Shown here piece after piece: positions 55,965 through 64,000 of a stretch of 64,000 nt of DNA. Position 1 is the first letter of the stretch, and every line of letters starts with the position of its first letter. The notes beneath the pieces are model-generated. The model saw nothing but the letters and a program-made list of their open reading frames with translations, was not told the origin of the DNA and made no database searches. The position numbers and the translations under genes were made by a program. The stretch comes from a bacterium BMS3Bbin10 (lineage in GTDB: Bacteria > Pseudomonadota > Alphaproteobacteria > Rhizobiales > Methyloligellaceae): contig BDTT01000127.1 in assembly GCA_002897995.1 (NCBI GenBank), positions 1 through 64,000 on the forward strand. The letters run 5' to 3'.

Positions 55965-57320
55965 TCAGCCCAACTCCCGTATCTTGAAATTCAGCCCGCC
56001 CTTGGGGCAGAGCGTCACGGTCGACTGAATCTTGGCCGGCACTTCGCCGACATATTCCGGGTCGAAACGCCTGAGCAGCGTCACCAGCGCCAGCATGTTC
56101 TCGATTTGCGACAGGGCTCCGCCGATACATGACCGCCTTCCCGCCGAGAACGGCAGGTAGGAATATTTCACGCGCTTTTTCATGCGCTCGGGCGCGAAGC
56201 GTTCGGGGCGAAACTCTTCGGGATCGGTCCAGTATTTCGGGCTGTGATGGACAAGATAGGTGCACATCACCACCTTGTCGCCTTCGTGGATTTCGTGGCC
56301 GTCGATAACATCGTCGCCGGCGGCGACCCGGATCAGCGCCCAGATGGGCGGATAGAGACGCATGGTCTCCTGAATGACCTGCCGGGTATAGCTCAATTGC
56401 GCGACCTGGTCCCAGGTCGGCTCCTTGTCGCCGCAAACCTCGTTGGCCTCGGCGCGGATTTTGTTGGCCGTGCCCGGATTTTGCGACAGCAGATAGAGGC
56501 ACCAGGCCAGCGTCAGCGCGGTCGTCTCGGTTCCCGCCCACAGATACTGTTTCATTTCATCGACCACCTGCTGGTGGTCGAATTCGGGGAAGTCCGGATC
56601 GGCTTCGGCGTCCAGGATCATCCTCAGCAGGGTTTTTTCACGATTTTCGAGGATCGGCGAGCCGAGGATGGAATCGGGGACCTTGGCCCAGTGCTCCATG
56701 GCCTTTGCGGCATCGGCCTCGCCCACTTCCTCGAGCTCGCCGGTCGTCTTTTTCAGACGGATTTCCTTGTGATTCATCACATCGGTATAGGTTTTGACCA
56801 TGCCGAACACGAAATGGGGGTTGAACGGCATTTTCCGGTCGAACAGGGCCTTGCACACCATGTCCGCGGCGAGCGTCCAGGTTTGCTCGACCATCTCAAC
56901 CGTTTCGCCGGACTTGGCATAGTCTTCCCATATCTTGGATTTGGTGCGGATCGCCTCCATGAGAAACGGGAAATATTCCTCGAATTTCTGGGGATGGAAT
57001 GCGGCCTGCTGGGGCTTGCGGATCTTCTGCCACAGGGCGCCGTCGACGGTGATCATGCTGTTGCCGAACACCGGACGCATGCCGTCGAAATATTTTGTGT
57101 AATTTTCCGCATTCTCAACCAGCACGCGCTTGAAATGCTCCACATCCGACAGCAGGATAATACGCTGGTTTTTCAGATTGATCGGGATAACGCCGCCATA
57201 TTTGTCCGCCAGCCTCATAAGAAGCTGCATCGGGTTGTCCTCGTTCATGAGTGGCGTGAGCTTGAACCAGATGCTCTGCTCGTCGCCGAGCCCGTGATCG
57301 TGAGAATAGGCGGCTGTCAT
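55965..57320 (-). CDS. Cytochrome P450
   Basis: The 451-residue haem monooxygenase has the I-helix oxygen-binding motif AGTETT at 262-267, the ExxR motif ETMR at 318-321, PERF near 372, and the haem ligand loop FSAGRRSCIG with Cys398. No membrane anchor or fused reductase is present, so it needs outside ferredoxin and reductase. The sequence is closer to the CYP4/CYP102-like style than to class I camphor types, by impression only. I use the ATG at 57320 with a GAGGGG site upstream; the longer ORF-track start is unsupported. The substrate is unknown. Confidence 0.92.
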   Translation of the reverse strand: MTAAYSHDHGLGDEQSIWFKLTPLMNEDNPMQLLMRLADKYGGVIPINLKNQRIILLSDVEHFKRVLVENAENYTKYFDGMRPVFGNSMITVDGALWQKIRKPQQAAFHPQKFEEYFPFLMEAIRTKSKIWEDYAKSGETVEMVEQTWTLAADMVCKALFDRKMPFNPHFVFGMVKTYTDVMNHKEIRLKKTTGELEEVGEADAAKAMEHWAKVPDSILGSPILENREKTLLRMILDAEADPDFPEFDHQQVVDEMKQYLWAGTETTALTLAWCLYLLSQNPGTANKIRAEANEVCGDKEPTWDQVAQLSYTRQVIQETMRLYPPIWALIRVAAGDDVIDGHEIHEGDKVVMCTYLVHHSPKYWTDPEEFRPERFAPERMKKRVKYSYLPFSAGRRSCIGGALSQIENMLALVTLLRRFDPEYVGEVPAKIQSTVTLCPKGGLNFKIRELG

Positions 57321-57497
57321 GGAGTGCCCCTCGGTGCTTTCAAATGTAACGCGCTGCGTGTTGCGTAATGGGTTGCTGTCTTCCGGCAGGACGCAATTCC
57401 ATTTGCCGGGATATTTATGGCGGCGACATCCCGTCAATTATGTGGAAGCTAGTAACATCGGCCCGTTGGCATTGTCCATATGGGCCAGCAACCAGGG

Positions 57498-58154
57498 TTA
57501 GCCGGGTTCCGGTGCGAAAAGCGTGTTGCCGGCTGAGTGAAATGCACGGTGGATGACCCGCTCCCCCTCGACTCTGGCGTTGCCCGAGGCCACCAGTTTC
57601 AGCGCCAGGGGATAGAGCCTGTGTTCTGCCTCGAGCACGCGCGCGGCAAGCTGGTCGGCCGTATCCCCGGCCAGAACCGGTACGGCCGCCTGCGCAACTA
57701 TTGGACCTGCATCCATTTGCGTGCGCACGAAATGCACCGTGCAGCCGCTGATTGTGACGCCGGCTTCGATCGCGCGCTCATGGGTGTGCAGCCCCTTGAA
57801 GGCAGGCAGCAGGGAAGGGTGGATATTGAGGTGCCGGTCACGCCAGGCCTCGACAAAGCCTTGCGTCAAAAGCCGCATGAACCCGGCATTGCAAATAAGT
57901 TCCACCTCAGCTTCATTCAGCGCCTTGTCGAGGTCCTTTTCAAAGGCTTCGCGCGAAGAATAGCTTGTGTGATCGATCACTTCCCCGGGGATACCGGCCA
58001 GGGCCGCGTTTTCCAGTCCGGGAGCTTCCGGCCGGTTTGAAATAACGGTAACGATTTCAGCTGGATAGTCCGGCTCTTTGCATGCGTTTATCAGCGCTGA
58101 CATATTGCTGCCGCGCCCCGAGATCAGCACCCCGATACGCTTGCGGACGGTCAT
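57498..58154 (-). CDS. purN: Phosphoribosylglycinamide formyltransferase PurN
   Basis: The 218-residue enzyme transfers formyl from 10-formyl-THF to GAR in purine synthesis. The motifs are [17 protein letters not shown] at the N-terminus, [21 protein letters not shown] near 110 and [19 protein letters not shown] near 132, containing the Asn/His/Asp active site. Its ATG overlaps the purM stop by four bases, so purM-purN form a coupled operon. Confidence 0.96.
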   Translation of the reverse strand: MTVRKRIGVLISGRGSNMSALINACKEPDYPAEIVTVISNRPEAPGLENAALAGIPGEVIDHTSYSSREAFEKDLDKALNEAEVELICNAGFMRLLTQGFVEAWRDRHLNIHPSLLPAFKGLHTHERAIEAGVTISGCTVHFVRTQMDAGPIVAQAAVPVLAGDTADQLAARVLEAEHRLYPLALKLVASGNARVEGERVIHRAFHSAGNTLFAPEPG

Positions 58155-59239
58155 GATGTCAGGTCCAGTTCACCTGTGAAGCGCACGGTATCGCCATCCT
58201 CGCGGCTCTCGACTTCCCCGAGCAAAAAGGCGCTTTCTCCCGATCGGGCAAGGCTGGACAAAACGGCGTCCCCATCGCCGGCGGGCGCAATGATGACCAG
58301 GCCCGCGCCGCAATTGAAGGTGCGCAGCATTTCCGCGGGCGCCACATTGCCTTGCCCGGCGATCCAGCCGAACACGGGCGGTACGCCAAGATTGCCGAGA
58401 TCAATGCGTGCTCCAAGACCTTCCGGCAGCACGCGCGGCAGGTTTTCCGGCAGCCCGCCCCCGGTGATGTGCGCCAGCGCCTTCACCGCCCCGGTTTCCC
58501 GAATGGCGGCCAATACGCTTTTCACATAAATCCGTGTCGGCGTGAGCAGGGCCTCTCCTAAAGATGCGCCGGGATCGAAGGGGGCCGGGTCGCTCCACTT
58601 CGCTCCGCTCGTCTCCACCAGCTTGCGGATCAGTGAAAATCCGTTGGAATGAACGCCCGAGGACGCCAGCGCGATCAGAATGTCTCCTGCCTTGATATCG
58701 CCGCGCGGCAGGAGTTTGCCGCGTTCCGCCGCGCCAACCGCAAATCCGGCAAGGTCATAGTCGCCCTCGCCATAGAGGCCCGGCATTTCCGCCGTTTCCC
58801 CGCCGATCAGTGCAGCGCCGGCTTGCTCGCACCCAGCGCCCACGCCTGAGATCACTTGCTCTGCGATATGCGGGTCAAGTTTTCCGGTCGCGAAATAATC
58901 AAGGAAAAACAACGGCTCCGCGCCTTGAACTATGAGATCGTTGACACACATGGCGACGAGATCGATGCCGATTGTGTCATGGCGCCGCGTTTCAATGGCA
59001 ATTTTCAATTTTGTCCCCACGCCGTCATTGGCGGCGACCAGGACCGGATCAATGAAGCCCGCGTCCTTCAAATCGAACAGGCCGCCAAATCCGCCTATCC
59101 CCCCCATGACGCCGGCGCGCTTGGTGCGCGCGGCAATCGGCCCGATGGCGTCGACAAGGGCGTTGCCCGCATCGATATCCACGCCCGCCCCGGCATAGGT
59201 GAGCCCGTCATCTTTATTCGTTGGTTCGTGCTTTGCCAT
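58151..59239 (-). CDS. purM: Phosphoribosylformylglycinamidine cyclo-ligase PurM
   Basis: The 362-residue AIR synthetase shows [18 protein letters not shown] at the N-terminus, [10 protein letters not shown] near 69, VMCVNDL-like [26 protein letters not shown] near 92, and [16 protein letters not shown] near 262. It closes the imidazole ring in purine synthesis. It is divergent from the DUF2066 gene with about 180 bases between. Confidence 0.96.
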   Translation of the reverse strand: MAKHEPTNKDDGLTYAGAGVDIDAGNALVDAIGPIAARTKRAGVMGGIGGFGGLFDLKDAGFIDPVLVAANDGVGTKLKIAIETRRHDTIGIDLVAMCVNDLIVQGAEPLFFLDYFATGKLDPHIAEQVISGVGAGCEQAGAALIGGETAEMPGLYGEGDYDLAGFAVGAAERGKLLPRGDIKAGDILIALASSGVHSNGFSLIRKLVETSGAKWSDPAPFDPGASLGEALLTPTRIYVKSVLAAIRETGAVKALAHITGGGLPENLPRVLPEGLGARIDLGNLGVPPVFGWIAGQGNVAPAEMLRTFNCGAGLVIIAPAGDGDAVLSSLARSGESAFLLGEVESREDGDTVRFTGELDLTS

Positions 59240-59417
59240 GGGTCCAACTCAAGCCTGGGTGATCCGGAGCCAGCTTGCGCATGTTACTTTCAGGTGAAGC
59301 GCCACCGCGTCAAGCGGCTTGGAAGCGCTGGCGAAAAATTTCAACAGTCTGGTTTGCAGGACGCATTCGTGATTTTCGGCATTCAATTGTCCGATTTTGG
59401 CGTATATCCTTCACCCC

Positions 59418-60512
59418 ATGGCAAGCGAATCCATATTTTTCAGAGCCGTTTGGCTGTTTTTCCTCGGTCTCTTGTTCGCGCTCGCGCCACTTTCCGCGCG
59501 GGCCCAGGACGCAAACGTCTACACGGTCGCGAAGCTCTCCGTGGATGTGAAGGCCAAGGATGCCGTCACCGCCAAGAAGACAGCGCTGGTTCTGGCCAAA
59601 CGTCAGGCTTTGCAAAAAGTGTTCCGGCGGATTGCCCCGTTCAACAGTTTCGACCGGCTACCCTCGGTCAAGGCCCCGGCGATTGAAGATATGCTGGAAG
59701 GGTTTTCCGTCCGGCGCGAGCGCAACTCCGCAACCCAGTATCTGGCGACGCTGGATTTCCGGTTCCGGGCTGACGATGTGCGCAAGCTGCTCGCCGGCAG
59801 GGACATACTGGTCACTGATCAGCAGGCTGAGCCGATCGCCGTGCTTCCGGTCTATATCGAGAAGGGCAAGATCAATCACACCGGCCGGGATGTCTGGCGC
59901 ACGGCCTGGAACCGGCTCGATCTGAACAATGCGATCACGCCGGTGCGTCTCGCCCGCGCGGGACCGTCCCTGACCATGGAAACCCTGTCCAGGCTTCTGG
60001 GCGGCGATTTGCAGGCATTTGTCGCCCTGCGCGAAAAGAACAAGGCGCAAAAGCTGGTTCTGGCGGTCGCCGAGCCGACCGCGGACGGGAAGATACTGAC
60101 AACCCGCCTGTTCGGCGTCGACCGCGCCGGGTCGCTGTCGCTGTCGCGTAATGACCGGGTGTATAATGGTAAGCTGAAGACCGCGGCCAGGAATGCCGCC
60201 GCGCTCACGCTTGGCATTCTGGAAGGACGGTGGAAGCTGATACGCGCTCCCGGCGGCGGAACAGGGGCGGCGGCACTTACGGCTATCGAAGTGATTGTGG
60301 AATTTTCCGGCATGTCGCAGTGGCGCGATGTTCGCTCGCGTCTTGTAAAGGTGCCGGGCGTACAGGGGCTCGATGTCAAATCGCTTTCGGCCCGCACGGC
60401 GCAGGTTTCACTTCAGTTTCCCGGCGGCGCCGAACGTCTTGCTCAGGCGCTCGGTTCCCATGGACTCACATTGCTAGGGGGAGGGGATTCATGGATTTTG
60501 CGCAGCAATTGA
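59418..60512 (+). CDS. DUF2066 domain-containing exported protein
   Basis: The 364-residue protein has a signal peptide (FFRAVWLFFLGLLFALAPLSARA) and the DUF2066 pattern: YTVAKLSVDVKAKDAVTAKKTALVLAKRQALQKVFRRI, then FSVRRERNSATQYLATLDFRF and KQP/RP-like LITDQQAEPIAVLPVY. The family has no known biochemical role. In alphaproteobacteria it precedes the CDP-alcohol transferase, PerM and Hda genes. ATG 59418 is preferred over the TTG at 59397 because it begins the signal sequence directly. Confidence 0.87.
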   Translation: MASESIFFRAVWLFFLGLLFALAPLSARAQDANVYTVAKLSVDVKAKDAVTAKKTALVLAKRQALQKVFRRIAPFNSFDRLPSVKAPAIEDMLEGFSVRRERNSATQYLATLDFRFRADDVRKLLAGRDILVTDQQAEPIAVLPVYIEKGKINHTGRDVWRTAWNRLDLNNAITPVRLARAGPSLTMETLSRLLGGDLQAFVALREKNKAQKLVLAVAEPTADGKILTTRLFGVDRAGSLSLSRNDRVYNGKLKTAARNAAALTLGILEGRWKLIRAPGGGTGAAALTAIEVIVEFSGMSQWRDVRSRLVKVPGVQGLDVKSLSARTAQVSLQFPGGAERLAQALGSHGLTLLGGGDSWILRSN

Positions 60513-60617
60513 CGGCTGGCGCGCCGCGCACTGAAAATTTGGAGGCATTGGCATTCACGCGATACAGTTTGGTTGAATGGCTTTCCGGCACAGGGCCGGG
60601 CCGGCGAGGGCAGTAAT

Positions 60618-61238
60618 TTGTATATACCAAACGCGATCACCGTGTTCCGGATATTCCTGGTGCCGATGGTGATCTGGCTCATGATCGACGGGCGCATGCG
60701 GACGGCATTCATGCTGTTCCTGATCGCAGGTTTGTCCGACGGCCTGGATGGGTATCTCGCCAAGCGCTATGGCTGGCAGACCGAACTTGGCGCCTATCTG
60801 GACCCGATTGCCGACAAGGCCCTGCTGGTCAGTATTTATGTGGTTCTGGGCCTTTTTACCCATTTGCCCGTATGGCTCGTTATTGCGGTGGTAACCCGGG
60901 ATATTCTCATTATCGGGGCCATCCTCCTGTCCTGGCTTCTGGCGCATCCGGTTCCGATGCGCCCGCTCCTCATTTCCAAGGCCAATACGGTTGCGCAAAT
61001 CGTACTGGCGGCGATGGTGCTCGGCAATTTGGGATTTTCGCTGGGTCTGGCTCCCGTCATCAATGCTTTTGTCTGGGTTACCGGAGGACTGACCATTCTT
61101 TCCGCCGGAGCCTATCTGGTGCGCTGGCTGAGATTTATGACGTCTTACGAAGACCAGCCGCAGAAAATGCCGGTTAAGCGCAGCACCCGGGGCGAGGGGC
61201 AAACCCAACGCCGCAAGGAGACCGTCACCGGGTCATGA
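60618..61238 (+). CDS. CDP-alcohol phosphatidyltransferase family protein (PgsA/cardiolipin synthase-like)
   Basis: The 206-residue membrane protein begins LYIPNAITVFRIFLVP, typical of PgsA, and has the catalytic signature SDGLDGYLAKRYGWQTELG then YLDPIADK at about residues 40-67. It probably makes phosphatidylglycerol-phosphate or, as in the eukaryotic-type branch, cardiolipin from CDP-diacylglycerol; the choice cannot be made here. Start is TTG at 60618 with GAGGGC eight bases upstream. Its stop overlaps the PerM-family start (ATGA). Confidence 0.87.
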   Translation: MYIPNAITVFRIFLVPMVIWLMIDGRMRTAFMLFLIAGLSDGLDGYLAKRYGWQTELGAYLDPIADKALLVSIYVVLGLFTHLPVWLVIAVVTRDILIIGAILLSWLLAHPVPMRPLLISKANTVAQIVLAAMVLGNLGFSLGLAPVINAFVWVTGGLTILSAGAYLVRWLRFMTSYEDQPQKMPVKRSTRGEGQTQRRKETVTGS

Positions 61239-62317
61239 GCGCCAGCAAGCAAACTTTTTTCTGGCTCGGGGCGACAGTCCTGCTGCTGTTTCTCATCGCG
61301 CTTCTGCGCGAGATTCTTCTCCCCTTCGTGGTCGGGGCGGCGATTGCCTATTTTCTCGATCCGCTGGCCGACCGTCTTGAGACCCTTGGCCTGACGCGGC
61401 TCTGGTCGACGATTCTCATCATGCTTGTTTTCGGCCTCTTCGTAGTTCTCTGCCTGGTATTCCTCCTGCCCTTGCTGGTGGATCAGCTGATCGACCTTGT
61501 CTCCCGGTTGCCGGGCTATTTTCAGTCGTTGCGCGATTTGTCCGTCAGCTATCTTGAACGCTGGTTCGGGGATCGCTGGACAAGTGCGGATATCGGACTT
61601 GACGGGAGCTTCAGTGAACTTGCCGGCAAGGCGACGGGATGGGCTGGTCAGCTGCTCGGGTCCGTTTGGAGCGGAGGTCTGGCGCTGGTGAATTTTCTCG
61701 CCCTGATCGTCATCACTCCCGTCGTGACGTTTTATCTGCTGCTCGACTGGGACCGGATGATGCAGCATATCTCGGACTGGCTGCCGCGCGACCATGCCGA
61801 GACGATCCGTCGAATTGGCCGCGAGATCGATGAGGTGATCTCCGGCTTCGTTCGCGGACAGATCACGGTGCTGGCTATTCTCGGGGTCTTCTACGTCCTG
61901 GGGCTGACGCTGATCGGGCTCAATTTCGGTCTGCTGATCGGTTTGGGCGCGGGTCTCATCAGCTTTATACCTTTTGTTGGCCCGGTGGTCGGATTCCTGG
62001 TTGGCGGTACTGTCGCCGTCGTTCAGTTCTGGCCGGAGTGGCAGTGGGTCGCCGCCGTGCTGGCGGTGTTTCTCGTCGGTCAGTTTGTCGAGGGCAATGT
62101 GCTCTCGCCAATGATTGTCGGCGACCGTATCAGGCTGCATCCGGTCTGGCTGATTTTCGCCCTGTTTGTATTTGGCTATCTGTTCGGCTTTGTCGGCATG
62201 CTGCTGGCGGTTCCCGCCGCCGCGGCAATCGGTGTTTTGGTCAGATTCGGCTTGCAGGCCTATTTGCAAAGCCCTGTATATCGCGGCTCGGCGAAAGCTG
62301 GTCAGAAGAAGCCCTAG
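61235..62317 (+). CDS. AI-2E family transporter (PerM-like)
   Basis: The 360-residue protein has about seven to eight hydrophobic segments and the UPF0118/AI-2E family pattern: LLPFVVGAAIAYFLDPLADRLE near residue 25, LVNFLALIVITPVVTFYLLLDWDRM near 150, and the C-terminal GLGAGLISFIPFVGPVVG near 232 and FVEGNVLSPMIVGDRIRLHPVWLI near 285. E. coli TqsA exports AI-2, but most members have unknown substrates or act as antiporters. It is coupled to the preceding gene by an ATGA overlap. Confidence 0.9.
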   Translation: MSASKQTFFWLGATVLLLFLIALLREILLPFVVGAAIAYFLDPLADRLETLGLTRLWSTILIMLVFGLFVVLCLVFLLPLLVDQLIDLVSRLPGYFQSLRDLSVSYLERWFGDRWTSADIGLDGSFSELAGKATGWAGQLLGSVWSGGLALVNFLALIVITPVVTFYLLLDWDRMMQHISDWLPRDHAETIRRIGREIDEVISGFVRGQITVLAILGVFYVLGLTLIGLNFGLLIGLGAGLISFIPFVGPVVGFLVGGTVAVVQFWPEWQWVAAVLAVFLVGQFVEGNVLSPMIVGDRIRLHPVWLIFALFVFGYLFGFVGMLLAVPAAAAIGVLVRFGLQAYLQSPVYRGSAKAGQKKP

Positions 62318-62346
62318 GCTCGGGCCTCGGGTTTCTGGTGGTTTTA

Positions 62347-63018
62347 ATGAGTGAACAACTGGTCTTCGATCTTCCGCACAGGCCCGCACTTGGTGCGGAT
62401 GACTTTCTGGTGAGTGCGTGCAACGAGGCCGCCGTCGAGGTCATCGACGCATGGCCCGGCTGGCCGCAGCCCGTGCATTTGATTGAGGGGCCAAGCGGGT
62501 GCGGCAAGAGCCATCTTGCCAATGTCTGGCGCCAGAAGGCGGGTGCGGAATTGTGGGAGGCTGCAAATCTCGCTGCTCCGCGTATCTCGCGAATCTCTCC
62601 CGGCAGCGCCATCGTTCTCGAAGATCTCGATTGTTCGGAGATAGACGAGCAATCGCTTTTTCATCTGCTGAATCTTTCAAAACAGCGCGGTATTTCGCTG
62701 CTTCTGACCGCGCGCGTGCCGCCGGCGCGGTGGGACATCGGACTGCCAGACCTGATTTCACGCCTTCGGGCCGTACCGGTGGCCGTGATCGGTGCGCCGG
62801 ACGATATATTGCTGAGCGCGGTTCTTCTTAAGCATTTTGGCGACCGGCAATTGAATGTTGAGCCGCAAGTAATCAAATTCCTGGCAAAACGTATGATACG
62901 CTCGATGGAGGTGGCGAATGGGCTTGTCGCGGCGATCGACCGGGCGGCGCTTGCCACGGGAAAGAAAATCACGCGGCAATTTTCCGGTGAGATTCTGGAG
63001 CGGTTTCAATCTGAATGA
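62347..63018 (+). CDS. Hda/DnaA-related AAA+ replication regulator
   Basis: The 223-residue protein begins EQLVFDLP, a clamp-binding motif like that of Hda, then carries Walker A EGPSGCGKSHL at 47-57, a degenerate Walker B AIVLEDLD near residue 92, and sensor-type LTARVPPARWDIGLPDLISRLRA near 120. Hda with the sliding clamp promotes hydrolysis of DnaA-ATP after initiation; the alphaproteobacterial form HdaA does the same in Caulobacter. It lies 29 bases after the PerM gene and directly before ppk. Confidence 0.88.
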   Translation: MSEQLVFDLPHRPALGADDFLVSACNEAAVEVIDAWPGWPQPVHLIEGPSGCGKSHLANVWRQKAGAELWEAANLAAPRISRISPGSAIVLEDLDCSEIDEQSLFHLLNLSKQRGISLLLTARVPPARWDIGLPDLISRLRAVPVAVIGAPDDILLSAVLLKHFGDRQLNVEPQVIKFLAKRMIRSMEVANGLVAAIDRAALATGKKITRQFSGEILERFQSE

Positions 63019-63040
63019 GTTCATGACCTAAGGGTGCTGA

Positions 63041-64000
63041 ATGAGCGTTACACATGTCAGCTTTGAAGAGAGTGAATCGGCGGAAGACCTGACGGGGAAA
63101 CCGGAGCGGTTTTTCAATCGCGAACTTTCCTGGCTGCAGTTCAACTCCCGCGTGCTGGCCGAATCTGGCAACAGGAATCAGCCTCTTTTGGAGCGGGTGC
63201 GATTTCTCTCGATCTCGGCAACCAATCTCGACGAGTTTTATATGGTGCGCGTTGCCGGTCTGCGCGGACAGGTATTGGCGGGAATAGACACCCCCAGCCA
63301 GGAAGGAATGACTCCGGCGGAGCAGTTGGACCGGATTGGCGCCTATGTGGACGAGCTGTCATCCCAGCAGCAGGAGCTTTGGGTCGAGCTGAGGAATGAG
63401 CTGGCCGAGAACAATATACGCATCATCGAGACACAGAATTTGACGGGCAAGGAGCGCGATTGGCTGGAAGACCGGTTCCTGAACCAGATTTTCCCCGTGC
63501 TGACGCCGATTGCGGTCGATCCGGCGCATCCGTTTCCTTTTATCCCCACGCAAGGCTTTACGCTTGGACTGGAGTTGAGCCGAGAGGGGCAGGACGAAAA
63601 CATGTATGCGCTGATGCCGATCCCCAGTCAGCTCGACCGTTTCATCCGGCTGCCCAAGGAGACGCAGAAGTCTGGGGACGAGAGTCCCGGCATCCGGTTT
63701 GTTCGTCTGGAATCCGTGGTGGCCAATTTCGTGACGCATCTGTTCCCGGGATGCCGGGTGCGGGCCCGGGGGGCCTTCCGGGTGCTGCGGGACAGCGATA
63801 TTGAAATCCAGGACAAGGCGGAAGATCTGGTGTTGCTGTTTGAGTCCGCGCTTAAGCGCCGCCGCCGGGGGTCAGTGATACGGCTTGAGATAGAGTCCTC
63901 GATGCCCGCCCGCCTGCAGCGCTTTGTCATCAAGAAGCTGGAGGTCACTGACCGCGAAGTCTTCCTGCAAAAAGGCCTCATCGGTATTGCGGATATAGCC
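63041..64000 (+). CDS. ppk: Polyphosphate kinase 1, N-terminal part (truncated by window edge)
   Basis: The frame is open to the window end (320 codons) and is absent from the ORF track because it has no stop here. It matches PPK1: RFFNRELSWLQFNSRVLAES near residue 27, FLSISATNLDEFYMVRVAGL near 55, and PVLTPIAVDPAHPFPFI near 155. PPK1 makes polyphosphate from ATP; full length is about 700-730 residues. ATG 63041 follows GGGTG weakly. Its active-site histidines lie outside the window. Confidence 0.95.
   Translation, partial: MSVTHVSFEESESAEDLTGKPERFFNRELSWLQFNSRVLAESGNRNQPLLERVRFLSISATNLDEFYMVRVAGLRGQVLAGIDTPSQEGMTPAEQLDRIGAYVDELSSQQQELWVELRNELAENNIRIIETQNLTGKERDWLEDRFLNQIFPVLTPIAVDPAHPFPFIPTQGFTLGLELSREGQDENMYALMPIPSQLDRFIRLPKETQKSGDESPGIRFVRLESVVANFVTHLFPGCRVRARGAFRVLRDSDIEIQDKAEDLVLLFESALKRRRRGSVIRLEIESSMPARLQRFVIKKLEVTDREVFLQKGLIGIADIA

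Noticed and set aside
56244-57368. 374-aa plus-strand ORF
   Set aside because: It is antisense to the P450, whose haem and I-helix motifs are intact on the minus strand.

Overview
The window reads as a chromosomal segment of a GC-rich alphaproteobacterium, most likely a Hyphomicrobiales/Rhodospirillales-type lineage. The evidence is in the gene sets and their order: yceD-plsX-fabH-ihfA-merR-tRNA-Pro beside bamE and a mitochondrial-type ubiquinol-cytochrome c chaperone, ppx-rlmE-guaB-rsmB-guaA, purM-purN-DUF2066-CDP-alcohol transferase-PerM-Hda-ppk, a class II DAHP synthase, and a DUF2865 protein. Both ends cut through genes: an MFS transporter on the left and polyphosphate kinase on the right. 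I see no prophage, CRISPR array, rRNA operon or large genomic island. Most of the window is housekeeping.

Layout. 0-8 kb: MFS tail, K+-independent proton-pumping pyrophosphatase with a clear terminator, bamE divergent from the cytochrome chaperone, then the fatty acid/phospholipid initiation cluster (plsX, fabH) running into ihfA and a MerR regulator. 8-12 kb: the only accessory-looking stretch, with a palindromic repeat, tRNA-Pro(GGG), a decayed IS5-type transposase, an unrecognised 204-aa gene, a YbdK-type carboxylate-amine ligase, a VIT/CCC1-type transporter and a perfect 23-bp inverted repeat. 12-24 kb: DAHP synthase, NAD synthetase, DUF2865, a hydratase, cysS, citramalate synthase, a DMT permease, a LOG protein and an Atm1-type ABC exporter. 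24-30 kb: psd-pssA for phosphatidylethanolamine, a D-cysteine desulfhydrase-like enzyme, a FecR-domain protein and an abnormal CysN-CysC fusion. 30-43 kb: tRNA-Gln(CTG) beside glnS, UDP-glucose dehydrogenase, ppx, rlmE, guaB, a DUF559 gene in a repeat-bounded cassette, rsmB, guaA, a DksA/TraR protein and panB. 43-51 kb: TPR anchor-bamB-der, holC-methyltransferase-fetAB, an FKBP, an ABC-F protein and ndk. 51-64 kb: an SH3 protein, a DMT permease divergent from an ArsR regulator, a molybdopterin oxidoreductase, a P450, purMN and the DUF2066-to-ppk run.

The most interesting features are small elements. (1) A DUF559 gene fills a cassette with about 45-bp terminal inverted repeats between guaB and rsmB; the right end supplies the apparent ribosome binding site of rsmB. 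(2) Three intergenic loci each hold two opposed palindromes of one family, always one of each of two subtypes, with stem changes that keep base pairing. (3) CTAG-bordered palindromes lie next to stop codons. (4) A CysNC fusion lacks the GTPase switch I region and the switch II histidine, has no cysD nearby, and keeps an intact APS kinase domain. (5) At least eight genes appear to start with TTG.

All calls come from reading the sequence and from memory of protein families; no database search was run.
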